Under the pieces are notes generated by a model. It did no database searches. It saw only the letters and a program-made list of their open reading frames with translations, and was not told the origin of the DNA. Made by a program: the position numbers and the translations under genes. A stretch of DNA of 64,000 nucleotides, from positions 1 to 64,000 of the forward strand of contig KB722736.1 of the NCBI GenBank assembly GCA_000349905.1. The letters run 5' to 3'. Source of the stretch: Volvariella volvacea V23 (taxonomy: Eukaryota; Basidiomycota; Agaricomycetes; Agaricales; Pluteaceae). Shown here piece after piece: positions 22,864 through 35,600 of this stretch; the stretch's first letter is position 1, and every line of letters begins with the position of its first letter.

Positions 22864-23541
22864 AAATGAGCGAGTAAGTGAACGTATATTCAGCTAGTAT
22901 ACATTCAGGATATAACACACCCTAAAACTACGAGGCTGTATGTCCCAACAACGTCGCTAGAGCATGTGTTGACAGATTTCATGATACCTTGTGGGAAGGC
23001 TGGGCGATATCAATTCGAGTGGTAGGTATGGCTGTCCAGACTTCGAGCTAGACCTGTGTGATTTGTCTGATGGCGTGTTTGAAAATCTCATGGGATGCGG
23101 CTAATGCTGTGAAGGGTGTTGAGGTAGAACGGTAACGGTGATTGATTCTATATTCACCTTTTGCGCCACTATCTCTCCACAGCAACCTTGGTACGACTGT
23201 TAGTCTTCTGCAGGTGGCACCACTGGATTCAGTGTGCCTTTGGTGTATTCACCGTATGGGGTTTATATCACAGGCACCCAAGCTGCCTTGGCAGTCCAAG
23301 GCGCTTATGCTTTGAATGCAGTATTCCATTGTGATGAGGCACTGTTAGGCATATGGGCGGATGGGCGGATGGGCGTACCAAAGCTGTGATGGTGAAAACC
23401 AATAGCTACAGCCAATGTGCTTGCTTTTATCCATTCTTGGTGAAATGTCCTGGTCGACGTTGAGAGTGCGTCGGCCCGCCGTGTGCAAGCACCAAAAGGA
23501 GCGAGTGACTGACATAATCCAGCATGTAAAGTGTGCCAGTA
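22864..23541. other. Intergenic
   Basis: 678 bp between the membrane-protein remnant and AIG2-like paralogue 2. A short tandem 'gggcggat' repeat occurs near 23357-23372. Nothing else seen. Confidence 0.4.
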
Positions 23542-24072
23542 ATGAGCATGGAGATGCTAGCTTTATTTTCTCCTACCGTCATAGATTCGTTTAAACCAAA
23601 GCCATATAAACCTGGTGAGTCCCTAATGGCATATCAAATGTATATATTCGGTCTCATCCAACAAGGTCTCATTCCTCCTCAACACGACGTAGAAGAGGGA
23701 TACTTCTTCTTCTATGGTACATGTACTCTCCCTCACATTTTCAAGAAGACGCTAGGTCTTGAAGAGGCTCCCACTTATCGCGATGCCCGCATCCGTGGGT
23801 ATGATATCAAGATGTGCGGACAGCAGCCGGTTCTCGTTGAATCAGAGTCGGATCCACTGGTCAAAGTCGAAGGCAAAGCTTGGTTCGGCAATGAAAATAA
23901 TTTAGAACGATTGCAAAAATATGCAGGAAACAATTATAAATGGACCAATGCCTCGATGAGGCTGGAAGGTGAAAAAAGGCCGGTAGTTGGGTGGGCCTTT
24001 GAATGGGCAGGAGATCCCAGCGAACTTCAAGATGGTGTTTTCGATCCGTCGCAATTCGCTGAAGGATCCTAA
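23542..24072 (+). CDS. AIG2-like / gamma-glutamylcyclotransferase-fold protein, paralogue 2
   Basis: Single exon, 176 aa from the ATG at 23542. 'KPKPYKPGESLMAYQMYIF' is the N-terminal segment shared with paralogue 3, 'YFFFYGTCTLPHIF' is the glycine-turn motif, and 'VKVEGKAWFGNENNLERLQ' is the conserved strand. Where paralogue 1 reads 'YETENYR' this copy reads 'YAGNNYK', so the acidic residue usually placed there is missing. It may be catalytically altered or inactive, although other acids nearby could serve. Start choice: upstream GTG at 23533 gives three extra residues, and a later in-frame ATG at 23548 is possible. Confidence 0.78.
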   Translation: MSMEMLALFSPTVIDSFKPKPYKPGESLMAYQMYIFGLIQQGLIPPQHDVEEGYFFFYGTCTLPHIFKKTLGLEEAPTYRDARIRGYDIKMCGQQPVLVESESDPLVKVEGKAWFGNENNLERLQKYAGNNYKWTNASMRLEGEKRPVVGWAFEWAGDPSELQDGVFDPSQFAEGS

Positions 24073-25128
24073 GGGTGAGTTTAGCATCTACTCCATTTTC
24101 CTTACTTGGCTTAAGCACACCGCATGTACAGTATTCCTAACCTCAGTCACTGTGGCCCTACCAAATGTGGATAGACAAAGCTGTTCGCCACCGCTTCTGA
24201 TTAATATGATCCATTAGGAGGTGTTAAACTCGTATTTTCCATCCCAACCTTTACGAATACTTTCTGAGCTTGCTACCGAGTTTGTCTTGCTCCTCTTCAT
24301 CACCTTGTAAGTAGCAACCTCGACCTATATACCACAAATTTGCACCAACACCAGTTGTATGAATACGGCTCACGACATACTGTTATCAATGTGATACTCG
24401 CACGTAACCTGGGAATAGAAAGAAAGGACAATAGCACTGCCTTGCTTACCGGTGTAGCATAACGGAAGCTCTATGGCCTTATGGCGTATATTTAAAATGG
24501 CAACTGATGTTGTTGAATTCATAGAGTGAGCCCAACAAGAGTACAGTAACCTACTTTGCTCTTGACCCGTTATAAATTACTCTCGGTCACGCAATGCTCT
24601 GCAACACAGCTGCCGACTGGCAAATATTATTGCGCGAATCATCTTCATCGGACCTTGTCTGTCTGTAAGTTCATAGATATTAAATTAGTTGGTTCTGCTT
24701 GACTCCTCGCCACACTTCTGTTGGGTTATCCTAATCCATCTTGACAAGATTCACTCAGTGTCGATGACCGTGATCTATCGATGAGCCAGAACGATAAACA
24801 GCGTGTATCACTAATGTCGGCACGAGCAATTTTACGCCTAAGCCTTAAATGTAGCTTAGATGCTGAATTACATCCAAATACGCAAGAAAAGACTGACGCG
24901 ATAGTAAGCGGAAGAACCAACATTACAGTGGTGTGCAGTATCCAAGCATGTATACAGTTTCATAGTACAATGCCAAAACGAAAATCAAGTGTATTGGCAT
25001 CAAAAACAAAAGAAGATCAACACAGCTCATAACGAGAGAACGGCAATTAACTGTACGGAGGAAGTATTGCTGCGGGTGTGGCGGGGTCGAAATGAATTAG
25101 GTGAGTCGGGGTTCTGGTAATCTCGGTT
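24073..25128. other. Intergenic
   Basis: About 1.06 kb, AT-richer than the flanks. Short ORFs (for example 24781-25032 +) have no supported coding character. It contains the 3' flank of WDR59. Confidence 0.4.
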
Positions 25129-28100
25129 CTAGTGATAGGCTTGTTCGGGCGCTTGCTCTTCAACTTGTACTAGTTGACCCTCGTGATCATTATCCTCCAT
25201 CGATGAAAGGCTATTACAGAAACAGCCACATCCCGTTGGACAGATGGGGACATTTAACGCGTTCCAGCATAGCACGTGAGAAATATGGTTACACTTGAAG
25301 CAGCTCCTCGACAAGCCTAACAAAGAAAATTCAAAAGTTGAAGTTGTGGTAGGTAATTCGATGAATTGCTTTCTTACCTTTCACAGGAAGACGACAAATG
25401 GAGCAGTGTGCCATCGCACTTTGCAATGAGCAAGTGGTACAGGCACCACCTTGTTCTGCTAGCGGGACTCCACATTTTGAACATGTTCGTGAAAGGCCTG
25501 AGCAGAGTTCAACACCAGATTTCGAGTTCAAGAAAAGAAGCTGGTACGCACCAAATAAATGGGACTGCCCTATATCCTCACTATTTATCTCTGCTCCCAA
25601 TTCGTCAACCAAATTGACGCAGAATCCCTCCCTTTTCAACACGCTCAAAACTCTCCACATCGACTTCAGAAGCTCAACTCTTTTTTGGTAGAGCTGCCAG
25701 CTGAATAGCATCTCCGCATATACGTATACATGAGAAATAAATTGCCGGATCTGTTCTAGCGAAAATAACTGCCTTCCTGTTGTCATGGCTAGAGCTTCGT
25801 TCTTTTCCCTATACGAAGGAGAATCGAAGAACAACGCTTTATTATTCTGCGGGGGATTGCGGCTTGGGCTCTGAAGCTGTAGGCGCACTTTTGATACTCC
25901 TTTCGCATTGGTAGTATTTGAAGTATGGGCCTTCGCGCCAGCCCCTGAGGTACCTTTGTGCATTATGCCGCCCATCTTCGGTGCTTGGAACTGCTGCGAT
26001 GGTGGAACAGGGGAAGAAGTTTGAACTGCTTGAGAGTTCCCTCTATGCCCCTTCCTTTGATGACCAGACTGGCTGGGTGGCACGTTTGAGACAGGATCTG
26101 ACGAACGAGGATCAACTGGTCTGTGTGCATAACCCGCTTGCCCTTGTCCATGTCCATGAGCGGACTTGGGCCCTTTCCCGTTGACAACCTCACTCCAAGA
26201 TCTCGAACCATGCGTCGTGCCTGGTTTAGCTTGACCCGACCCACCGGAACCCAAAATAGCACCAGCACTCGTTGATGCGCTACCAGTTCCACTTCCTCCA
26301 GGACTCTCGTTACTAACCGGGCTACCTCTATCGACAACATCAGTCGTAATGCCATCCGCCCTATTAGCGCCCTGATTATTTTGAGCACCCTCTCTCCTTT
26401 TCCTCCCGCCGTGATGCCCAAAGACAATAGGTCCACCATGAGCACCAGTTCCGATCACAGGTACTCCACCTCCCATTTTGACGTGAGATAGAGGGTCTGC
26501 TGATTCATTGCTGCTGCCAGTAGTTGATATGGTGCTTCCTGTTCCAGTAGAGCTAACAACAGTGCTGCTTGTACCGGTGCTACTCGTACTGGCTTCCCTT
26601 CCGTCGCTGCTGCGGGAGAAGGCCAATCCAATCATACTCCCTGTCCTCGCCAGCCCTTTACCCCTGCGCGATGCGCCACCCTTCGTAGGAACAATAGGCG
26701 CAATTCCGGGACCCATACTAGGATGCAAAGTACCCCCACTCCGGTCCGTCTCAGTAATACCAACCGTACCCCTTCCAACCGTGCTTTTCGAGCTTGCGCC
26801 AACGCTGGGACCTTCTCCAGTGAGATGTGCTGCAACGGCTGCGAAATATCCTCCTCCAGCATCATTTTCCCCCGTTCCAGGTGGGACTTCCGATGTTGGA
26901 GTCGTGGTCGTCGTAAGGGTTCCCATCAGGTTCCTCACGGTACCGGCCCCGGCGCCAAACAAGCTTGACCAAGATGCTTTTGATGAATTCGAAGGTGCGA
27001 TGACAGGAGGTGGCGGTGGAGGCGGAGGTGGTCCGTAGACACCCGGTGCATGGCCCTGACCTTGAACATAAGGTGGAAAAGATGGTTGTGTAGGGGTTGG
27101 TACAAGAGTACTGCTTGATGAGTAGGAAGAATATGACTGATGGTTCTTGTGATAGTTGCCGCCGGGCTTTTGAGTACCGTGTGATGCCGAACCCATAGCC
27201 CTGCGCTGTCCAAGGTTAGGTTGTGTGGTTGGAGCAGGAGTTTGGTGGAATAACGATGTAGGCAGTGTTAAATTCGAGCTATCGGGAATAACTTGTCCAT
27301 TGATTGCCCGTGAGATCGTAAAGTAATCCATCCTTGAGTTTTTAGGCAATGAAGGCAGATTGACGAGTGTTCCCGGGAGAGGCTTGGACGGCGGAATTGG
27401 TGATTTAACACCTGCATCCGCCTTGCTTAAATCTCGGGGAGCTTTTTTTGTCCTGGGAGAAGTCGTGATCGTTCGAGAAGGTTGAGAAAAATGCTGCAAA
27501 ATTTTTCGGCGTTTGCTGTTGGGGTTAGGATAGTCTTTGAAATGCGGGGATGGGCAGAGGGCGACCGCTTGTAGGAGAATCGTAGAAAGCATGGCCAACA
27601 TTTGGATGTCTTTACATTTGGCAAAATCCTCCAACCTACGAGGCGCATATACTTAGTCATATACCAAGAGCAGTGAGAATGAAACCTTACAGCTTCACAA
27701 CTATTTTCATCCCGATTTCATTCTCCATGAATCCCATCATTATATCGTGGTCCCGTCTCTTCTTTAGCTTCGCGTTGACCTTTTCCGAAAGACCCTTCTC
27801 GTGTCCTTTCTTCACCTCGAACAATGTCTTCAGTATCATCCACACCCTTTCATGATCATATCTTCCATAATTCTGCGACACCTTCAGATTCCTTTCGCAT
27901 ACCTCAACTAAACCACCCTCATCTTCCTCTAACATGGACACATACTCCACCGCAACCTTCCTATCAGCACCAGCAATATCTGCGGTACGTGTTATAAACA
28001 CCGTGCTCCGCCGAGTAGGCAACAGGTAGCTCTTTCCCGATTGAACAATTTCTGTCCCAATAATACTTTGCCTTTTCCCGGATCGAATAGACGATCCACT

Positions 28101-31100
28101 CGGGAATATAATACTTCCATTGATACCAATGCCCGTACCAATGCCTCCAACAGCAGCGCTCAGTCCAACGCCTAGCTGTTCCACATCATTAGCACCGAAA
28201 TAATTCCCATCCATCCCAGGTCTATCAACGGGAGGTGTCTCCGTTCCCTTACCCAATTGCAGATCCAACCCACGTCCGAGTCCGCCAATTTTTGAGAATG
28301 TCAAGAAGTTTGTCATAACTCTTGTCATGTTCTCGCCTTGGTCCGCCTTTCGCGGTTCTCCAGGTTTAGCTGTCCTGTCTTTGGCGACCATACTCAACCG
28401 TCTGATGGCGTCTGTGACCAGCGCAGGTGGTTGCAATGGTCTTGAAGCCATGGACATTTCGTATGCGGATGTCGTGGATGAAATTGAGGAAGGGGGCGGA
28501 GGATATGGTAAAGCGGATACTGTTCCTCCTGCTGGTGTTGCCCCTTCAGCTGGCGTAGTGGTGGTAGTGGAAACCTCGCTTTCCGTGGAGGGCCGCTCCA
28601 GGGAATCATGAACGCCGCGTAGGACAGAACCAACAAACCGTGGGGGAGCACGGAAGAAACATACTAGTTCACCTAATAATATGCGCAACGAATCAGCTTT
28701 TTCTAATGATATGCGAAACGAAGGCTACGTTATACATACCGTTAGGTCCGAACGTCCCCTGAGACGTCCGGGGCTCTGCCAAGTTTTTGTTGTTTCTTAG
28801 CAGAGAGACAGTAAAGTCCTTCCTTCCCGCTAGTCTGTCGTCGTCGTCGTCGTCATCACTACTTATACTTCGCCTTCTTCTACCAGTCAATTCGTCTCCT
28901 GATGAAGAATCCTCCCCTTGTTCATTTTCCTCTTCCTCACTTGCGAACAGCAAGAAACGTAAGCATGCCTCAAGACATGGTCGCTTCTTCTCGCGGATCA
29001 GACGAAGACGACGAGATATGAACGCGCGCTTTTGTATTGAAATAAGCGGGTTCCGTTCAATATCAACTGTGGGCGTTCCGTGTGGGTGTTCTGCATGCGG
29101 ATATCCACGAGGGAAAGTGAAGGTGACGCGGATGAAGACAGAAGAGTTTTCTCCCCATGGGCCATGGAGCCCTAATGTACAAGTTCTCTTCCTCAAAAGG
29201 TCATGCTAGTTGATTGAGCGTAACGCTGACGTGAAAACTCGGGGTGTTAAATAACCGGCCGCGCTCACCTTTTCAAGTTTGATCTTGGAGGATGACAACT
29301 TCTTCAATACAGAAGTAATCCTGTCGCAGGTGTTAATTGATTATGAGGCCTTTAATGAGCCCAAACCCTTACTCATCCTGCAATGTCTGTCCCGTTTCTT
29401 CCTTCTCTTTTTCCTTATCCTTGCGGTCTTCGGCTCCACGACTTCCACTAGCCTCATTCCTTCCCCTTCCAAGCAAGCTCCCACTTCCCTCCCTTGAACT
29501 AACCCTACTAGCCACAGTTGTCGTCCTCGCCATCGAGAAAGAAGGCCGGGGCATATGTCGAACCAAGCTCATAGTACTTCCACCAGTTATCGTCCCCACT
29601 TCAGACTCATCCCCACCCACAGCAAGCTCCCCTTCAACTTCCTCGCTTATTTGAGATGGCTGGGTCACCCCAACTTTCACATTCGAAAGCCAAGTGAACG
29701 GGTCCAATCGAGTGGCGACTCCCATTCCACCACGACTCATGGTACCACCTTGATGTTGACTTCCAGCAACGGGAACCATCGTCTCACCAGCACCCCCACT
29801 TCCACTTGTTATTGCCGCTCGTGGGCCCTCTATCCCTCCCACTGCCGTGACCGTTGCCGCTCCTCCTATAGGATGGTCGCGCGGATCAGCGGTCTTGCTT
29901 ATCGCGGCGCTCATCATTTGCTCCAGCACACTACCTCGTGCGGCGCTGCCTATATGCGGTTGCATGACCAGATTCGCCGCTTGGCGTTGTGCTATGCTAG
30001 GAACGGGGAATGGTGAGCTAGTGTTTGTGGGCTGTAACGCATTCGTTCCTGGTGTGGGTGGCCATGGAGGTCTAACTTCATCGAGGATTGAACGAGGACC
30101 CGAATGAATTGATGGATATGCCGTTCCTGTGGGAGGAGATCGGAACGAGATGCTGCTCTGGGTTAATGCCGAAGCGGTGGGGGTCTGTGGAGAAGCAAGC
30201 GCTGAGCGCGGTGGTACATAGCCTACTCTCTGTAGAGGGTCGATTGGTTGATACCGCATATATGCAGGAATAGTAACAACTGAAGGCACTTACTTGCATT
30301 AAATCACTATCGATGGGCCAAAAACGCAGTGTTCTATCCTTTGACCAAGTGATGAGTTGGTACTCCGACCCATCTGCAGCGCATATATTCACACACAGCG
30401 TCCAGACCGAGCAAAATGACATACCGAGACCAAGGCCGGGGGCCCTTCTCCATACGAACTCCTTAACCACATCAGTGTGCCCTTCAAATCGCTCTACCGG
30501 ATCCAGCGTCTCATCCCCAGCAAAGCCAGATCTAGCGTACATCTCTAGCGCGGTCTCCCCTCTCTGAGCTAAAGACAGTATCCCCTTTCCAAATGGCAAA
30601 TTTCTCGCCCTCCACACGGGATACCGAGTATTCACCACAATTTTTGGCTCCGGCAGACCCGGAACGTCGGTATTGGCAAATCTGCAATTCATCGTTGCCG
30701 AACTGGCAGCGGTAAACGTTGTGAATGTGGAGTTGGTGAATGGCGTGGCTGATAGCAGGGAGCCCGAAGAAGTAGAAGGAAGCACATTTATGTCCCACAC
30801 CTTAATAGTCTTATCGAGGGAGCAAGTAACCAGTTCATTAGGTGCCGTATGCGACCAATCGATACCGTAAATCTTCGACGAGTGAGCAGGGAGTCGTAAG
30901 AGCGGTAATGACCCTTTCTGCTAATGTGTTAGCGCGTATCGATGTCCTAGAGCTTAAAAACACACCCGGCGATCCCAGATTAGCACTTCATTGGAGTGAC
31001 TAGATGCAAGGATATCTGCGTTAACCCTATTCCATCGCACTTGCGTACCGGCAGCTACACAACCATTAGGTGTTAAGTGGCATGCCATCAGGGGAGTCTT

Positions 31101-32592
31101 ACCTACAATTGAAGGCAGAGAGACCAAAAACAGGACGCCTTCCCCCTCTCCCAGCGTTATTAACACTGTTGCTAACCTCTCCCACGCGCAAGTCCCAACC
31201 CCATACCCAGGAATCTATCCCAGTGCTGACTACAACATCGCATTCAGTTGTGTGCCAATTGGTGTCCGTAACAGCCCGGTAGTGCGCATGAAGAATGTGT
31301 TCTATCGATGTCTTGGATTTGGGGTTCAAGAGCAGGTTCCACACCAGCCTTTACTTGATCATGAGTCCTTCTTTGAAAATTCAAAACGGAACGTACAATT
31401 TTTCGCTGCTCGTGCTAACGATGTACTCCGCGCGCGCCGAGTGAGGGTTCCATTGAACATCTGCAACATCCCATGTTCCACCTTGAGGCAAAAAACGAGG
31501 AACTTCTAAGGGTGCTTCGAGATCGATGATGAAGAGTCCCCGCCGACTGGATACACACTGTTCAGCGGCTATGATACCTGGCGCTAAGTGGAATACTTAC
31601 GCAGCAAGCACGACGTCTCGGGAAGATGGGCTTATACTCATCTATTGGACAACGGCGATCAGCATGCTTTCCATAAGCCTGAGCGCATTTCTTACATTTC
31701 CAACAGCATCTCCAACGAGACCCTTCATATCAATCTGCAAGCTCTTCTTGAAGTTGCCACCATCCTCCGGAGGCGAAGGCTCCCCAGCTGCTATAGATGT
31801 AGGCAACCCGGGTGCATGCGCATCGCCAGAGTTCGAAGGACCAAGGTTATGTGACTGGAGGTTTGAAGGCTGTTGCGGATGGTAATGGTGGTGGTGTGGG
31901 TGTAATGGGTGGTGATGGCTTGAAGGATCAGGAGGAAGCGCTGCAGCGAGATTACTGAGGTTTGAAGCGCGTCGAATGAGTAAGTTGGACGACGAAGGGT
32001 AGTTGAGCTGAAAAGCAGGCAAGGACGGCGTCGGGGGACCTAAGAATGCCATTCAGACCGCACCTATCAGAGAATTGTACGAGAAATTGTTACCGGAACT
32101 GTCCTGACCGCTGCCATAACCACTTCCCTCAGAAGGCACAATCTGGGCTTTTGTCCTCGGGGTCGATGAACTGTGTGAATGCGACATCCTGCGCTTCGCC
32201 CCGCCATGCCCCCGCGATCCCCTTCGCACTCTGTCCATCGGTCCTGGTGAGTTGTTCGACGACCGACGTCCACTGCGTCCATTTGCGCCATTCCCATTGC
32301 CATTCCTGTGGCCACTCCTGCTAGGCGACGAGCCCGACGACATGGCAGATGCCGAAGAAGGTCTCGGAGGCAACGCAGGCGCCCATGAGGATCGTCTTCC
32401 TGCCAATAAGTTTAGATTATGCGTGGGATTGGCAGTGATGAGGTTAGGGTTTGCAGTGTGGACTGATTGGCGCCGGGCGAACGCATCCCGGCCTCGAAAG
32501 AGATCGCGCTCACGATTTCTGTCGGTACCGCTGTCGCTGTCCGTGTCGTTGACGAGAAACCGGTTCTGTATGATGCGAGGGTCGAAGGACAT
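25129..32592 (-). CDS. WDR59: SEAC/GATOR2 WD-repeat subunit, WDR59/Mtc5 homologue
   Basis: Component of the vacuole/lysosome-associated SEA (GATOR) complex that controls TORC1 by amino-acid supply. Fourteen exons, every junction in phase: 32592-32094, 32039-31696, 31641-31601, 31546-31397, 31348-31107, 31054-30966, 30917-30425, 30373-30294, 30229-29373, 29320-29269, 29205-28740, 28672-27691, 27635-25378 and 25316-25129; 2246 aa. Residues ~1-280 are Ser/Arg-rich and disordered. ~281-646 are WD40 blades ('GGTWDVADVQWNPHSARAEY', 'SSHSNEVLIWDRR', 'AHSSKIYGIDWSH', 'LITWSKDRTLRFWPID'). An RWD domain follows near 930-1105 ('KRTCTLGLHGPWGENSSVF', 'FGPNGELVCFFRAPPRFV'). The C-terminus is a RING-like zinc module (CSKCG, CTTC, CSIC, CFKCNHISHVLCW, CPTGCGC). 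Long Gly/Ser/Thr-rich inserts make it more than twice the human protein (974 aa). Confidence 0.95.
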
Positions 32593-32684
32593 GGCCTAAC
32601 CAGGCGGGCCCGCCGATCGCAGGTGCGGAGCTACGTCACGCGTGACCGTGTCACATACATTTGTTTTGCTCCCTGTCCACGACG
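32593..32684. promoter_or_regulatory. 92-bp bidirectional promoter between WDR59 and UTP18
   Basis: The start codons of the two divergent genes are 92 bp apart. It contains two perfect 12-bp palindromes: GGCGGGCCCGCC at 32603-32614 and GTCACGCGTGAC at 32635-32646. The second includes ACGCGT (32638-32643), the core of the MCB/MBF cell-cycle box in yeasts, and overlaps TACGTCA, a CRE-like word. Function is inferred from position and motif only. Confidence 0.6.
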
Positions 32685-35600
32685 ATGCCCAAGCACCCAC
32701 GAAAACGACAAAAGACTTCAAAAGGGAACGAGGCAGAACCTCTTGGTGCAAGATCTACGAACATTTACGACGATGATCAGAAGGACGATGAGGAGCGACG
32801 ACTGGAAGCTATGCTTTTTGGCACAGAATTTGTCCCCCGCGAGGATAAGGGCAAGGCGAAGGATTCCTCTGTGAGAATCCAGGACGACCATCTCGATGAC
32901 GATGGCGCTCGAGAACTGCAACACCTCATGGATGGAGATGTTAGTGTCCGCATTTTTTGCCTTCATCACGTTATTGACTGCGTCTGCGCAGCTGTTCTTT
33001 ACGGATGACGGGCCTGTAGGCTCAATACCACAATATGACGCTGAGTCGGACGTCTCACAAAACCCTATAGGAAGTGAAGTGGGAGATGATGATGAGGCTG
33101 CGAGCGATTCTGATTCAGAAGGCAGTTCACGAGAATCTCTACCGTCTCGACCGCCGACGCCAAAACAACAGCCGCAGCCAATTGAAGACGCCTTCAACAA
33201 GAAACGATCTACACGCAAACCCCCTGCTTGGATAGACCCAGCCGACAATCCTGTAACCACCGGGGAATCATACACTCAAAACGAAGTGCCGCTGTCAAAA
33301 CCTATCACCCGCAAACTTCGTGATTCTGCGTCCGAAACATCCCTCACCGCTACTGAGTACGAGAAACGACTACGGAGACAATGGGAACGCATTAATCCAG
33401 TACCTGAATGGGCGAATAAAGCCCGTGCAAAACCAAGTGATGAAGGCGACGACGACGATACGGATATTTCCCATCTCCTCAGCAGCACCACTGGCATCTT
33501 AGCACGACCAGACAGGCGACGAAGAAACGTTGTATTAAAGCAAGGGTCGATCGGTATAGAACGCCTACGCGATGCCAACCAGAGTGTGCAAGATCGCGAT
33601 CCAGACGGGGCGAAGAGTGCATTGGGAGAGGTGAAAGTCGTGACGTTCCATCCAAACGAACGAATACCTCTGTTATGTGTCGGCACTAGTGGGGACAGAC
33701 GCATAAGATTATTCAATGTATTGCATCTTTGGTCAGCTCCCCCGTTTCACCACTGATTATTGTTACAGATCGATGGACATACTTCACCCTTGCTACAAAC
33801 CCTTCACGTTCCCTCACTCCCGATAACGTCATCGACCAGTGCTTCATTCCACCCAGCAGGAACACATCTCTTGTTGACTGGCCCAAGGCCATTTTTCTTT
33901 ACGCATGACCTACAAAGTGGCAAAACCTCTCGGCATGCACGCGGTCTATGGGGTACGACATACGCTCTTGCGAACGATAGCTCTACGTCATTGAATAGAA
34001 AACGCGGGCGAGGTGCTGAGAATGGACAAGGAGCTGGCGACAGCATGGAATTAACGGCATTTAGCCCGCATACAGGCGACTTATTGGCGGTTGCAGGTCG
34101 TGGAGGTTATGTACACCTAGTAGATTGGAAAAGTGGTGCAGGCCAAGTTCTCGGAAGCTTGAAGTGCGGAGGTGGTGGAGGTGGTGTTAAAGGGCTGTGG
34201 TGGACTTCGCCGTCATCAACCTCGGGTCCAGGCCATCTTGCTGTACTAAGTGGTGACGCCGAAGTGTATATCTGGGATGTTGGTGAGAGGAAATGCGTCA
34301 AGAGATGGAAGGATGATGGCGGTTTTAGGGGTGCTGGAAGAGTCTTAGCTGGTTCGGGGGCTAGAGCATCAACTGGTTATCTGGCTGTTGGGTACGCCAC
34401 TTCCGTTCCATGCTCGACAGCACACTGACATAGTATTCAGATCTAATACAGGCTACGTCAACGTGTACGATTCGAGCGCATATACGCCTATGACGGACAT
34501 TGAAACTGATACCTGGGGCTCTGCGGCGAACAATCCCAAACCTTTGAAAGCGATAGCCAATCTAACTACGCCCATATCAACACTCCGTTTCAATCACGAC
34601 TCCCAACTAATGGCTATTGCAAGTAAGGATAAGAAGGACAGCATGAGATTGGTGCGTTCCTGTTCTATTCCAATTTCTTTTCCCTCGGGGTCGATTCTTT
34701 TTGTTTGCAATCACTTCGCTTCCCCTCGTGAAACTTGCATGACCGTTCTATTTCATTCCATTCCTGTGATCATCACCCATGCTTCTCTCGTTACTTCTGC
34801 AGAAGGGAGGTGCTAATGGACCGTTCCCATCCGACATCGGGCTTCCCTTTCCGTACGCAACCGGCCAATCTCCTCGTGAATACCTTGATTGTCACAACTC
34901 GAGGTGTGTGAGCAAGACTCACGAGATTGACAGAACCAAACATATGAGACTAGCTCAAACTCGGGCAAGTACTATGCCGGCAGTCTTGGACTTCCATGAT
35001 TCGCTAGGTGGCATTGCCACCTCCTGGACGTAGTTCTTCTGTCACTCCAACAGTCATGCCCGAGGCTGGTCCTTTTGGCCTGCAAATTTCCGTATCCCCT
35101 TTCTTTCTGCTGTGTCCCATTACTGAATTTCACCCATTGCTGTCGTGGCCCTTTTTCATGCGGGAAGACCCAGTACGCAATCCTTTGCGTAATCTACCAT
35201 GCATATTTCATCGATCGGCATACTCATACTTCCCCATTCATACTTCTCGCATTTGCTCCATCTCTCTCTTTATCTCCCTGAGTCCCCTTGCTTTAACTTT
35301 CGCTTCTACCCATACACACCCCACCGGTCCTTGTTGACTTGGACGAGGGTTCTCCTTTGTGATTTGCGCAAAGCGAGAAATGGGGTCAAACAGCCGCCAC
35401 ACACGCCTCTTACATACCCTGGAAAGGGTGCGTGATGGAGTATTTCCCGCAAGGGAGCATTTCCCGACATTCTAGCATGGGTCAATGCACCACAGCACCT
35501 CGTAAGGGTGTCCCTGTGCGCATATAGTGGTGCACGGCAGGCATTGGGACTTGACTCGAAAGAGGAACGAGGGAACAATTTGATCATTGTAGTCTGTTGA

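Noticed and set aside
25366..27038. Plus-strand ORFs over WDR59
   Set aside because: Antisense to a phase-verified exon of 2.26 kb; composition mirrors the Gly/Ser-rich sense strand.
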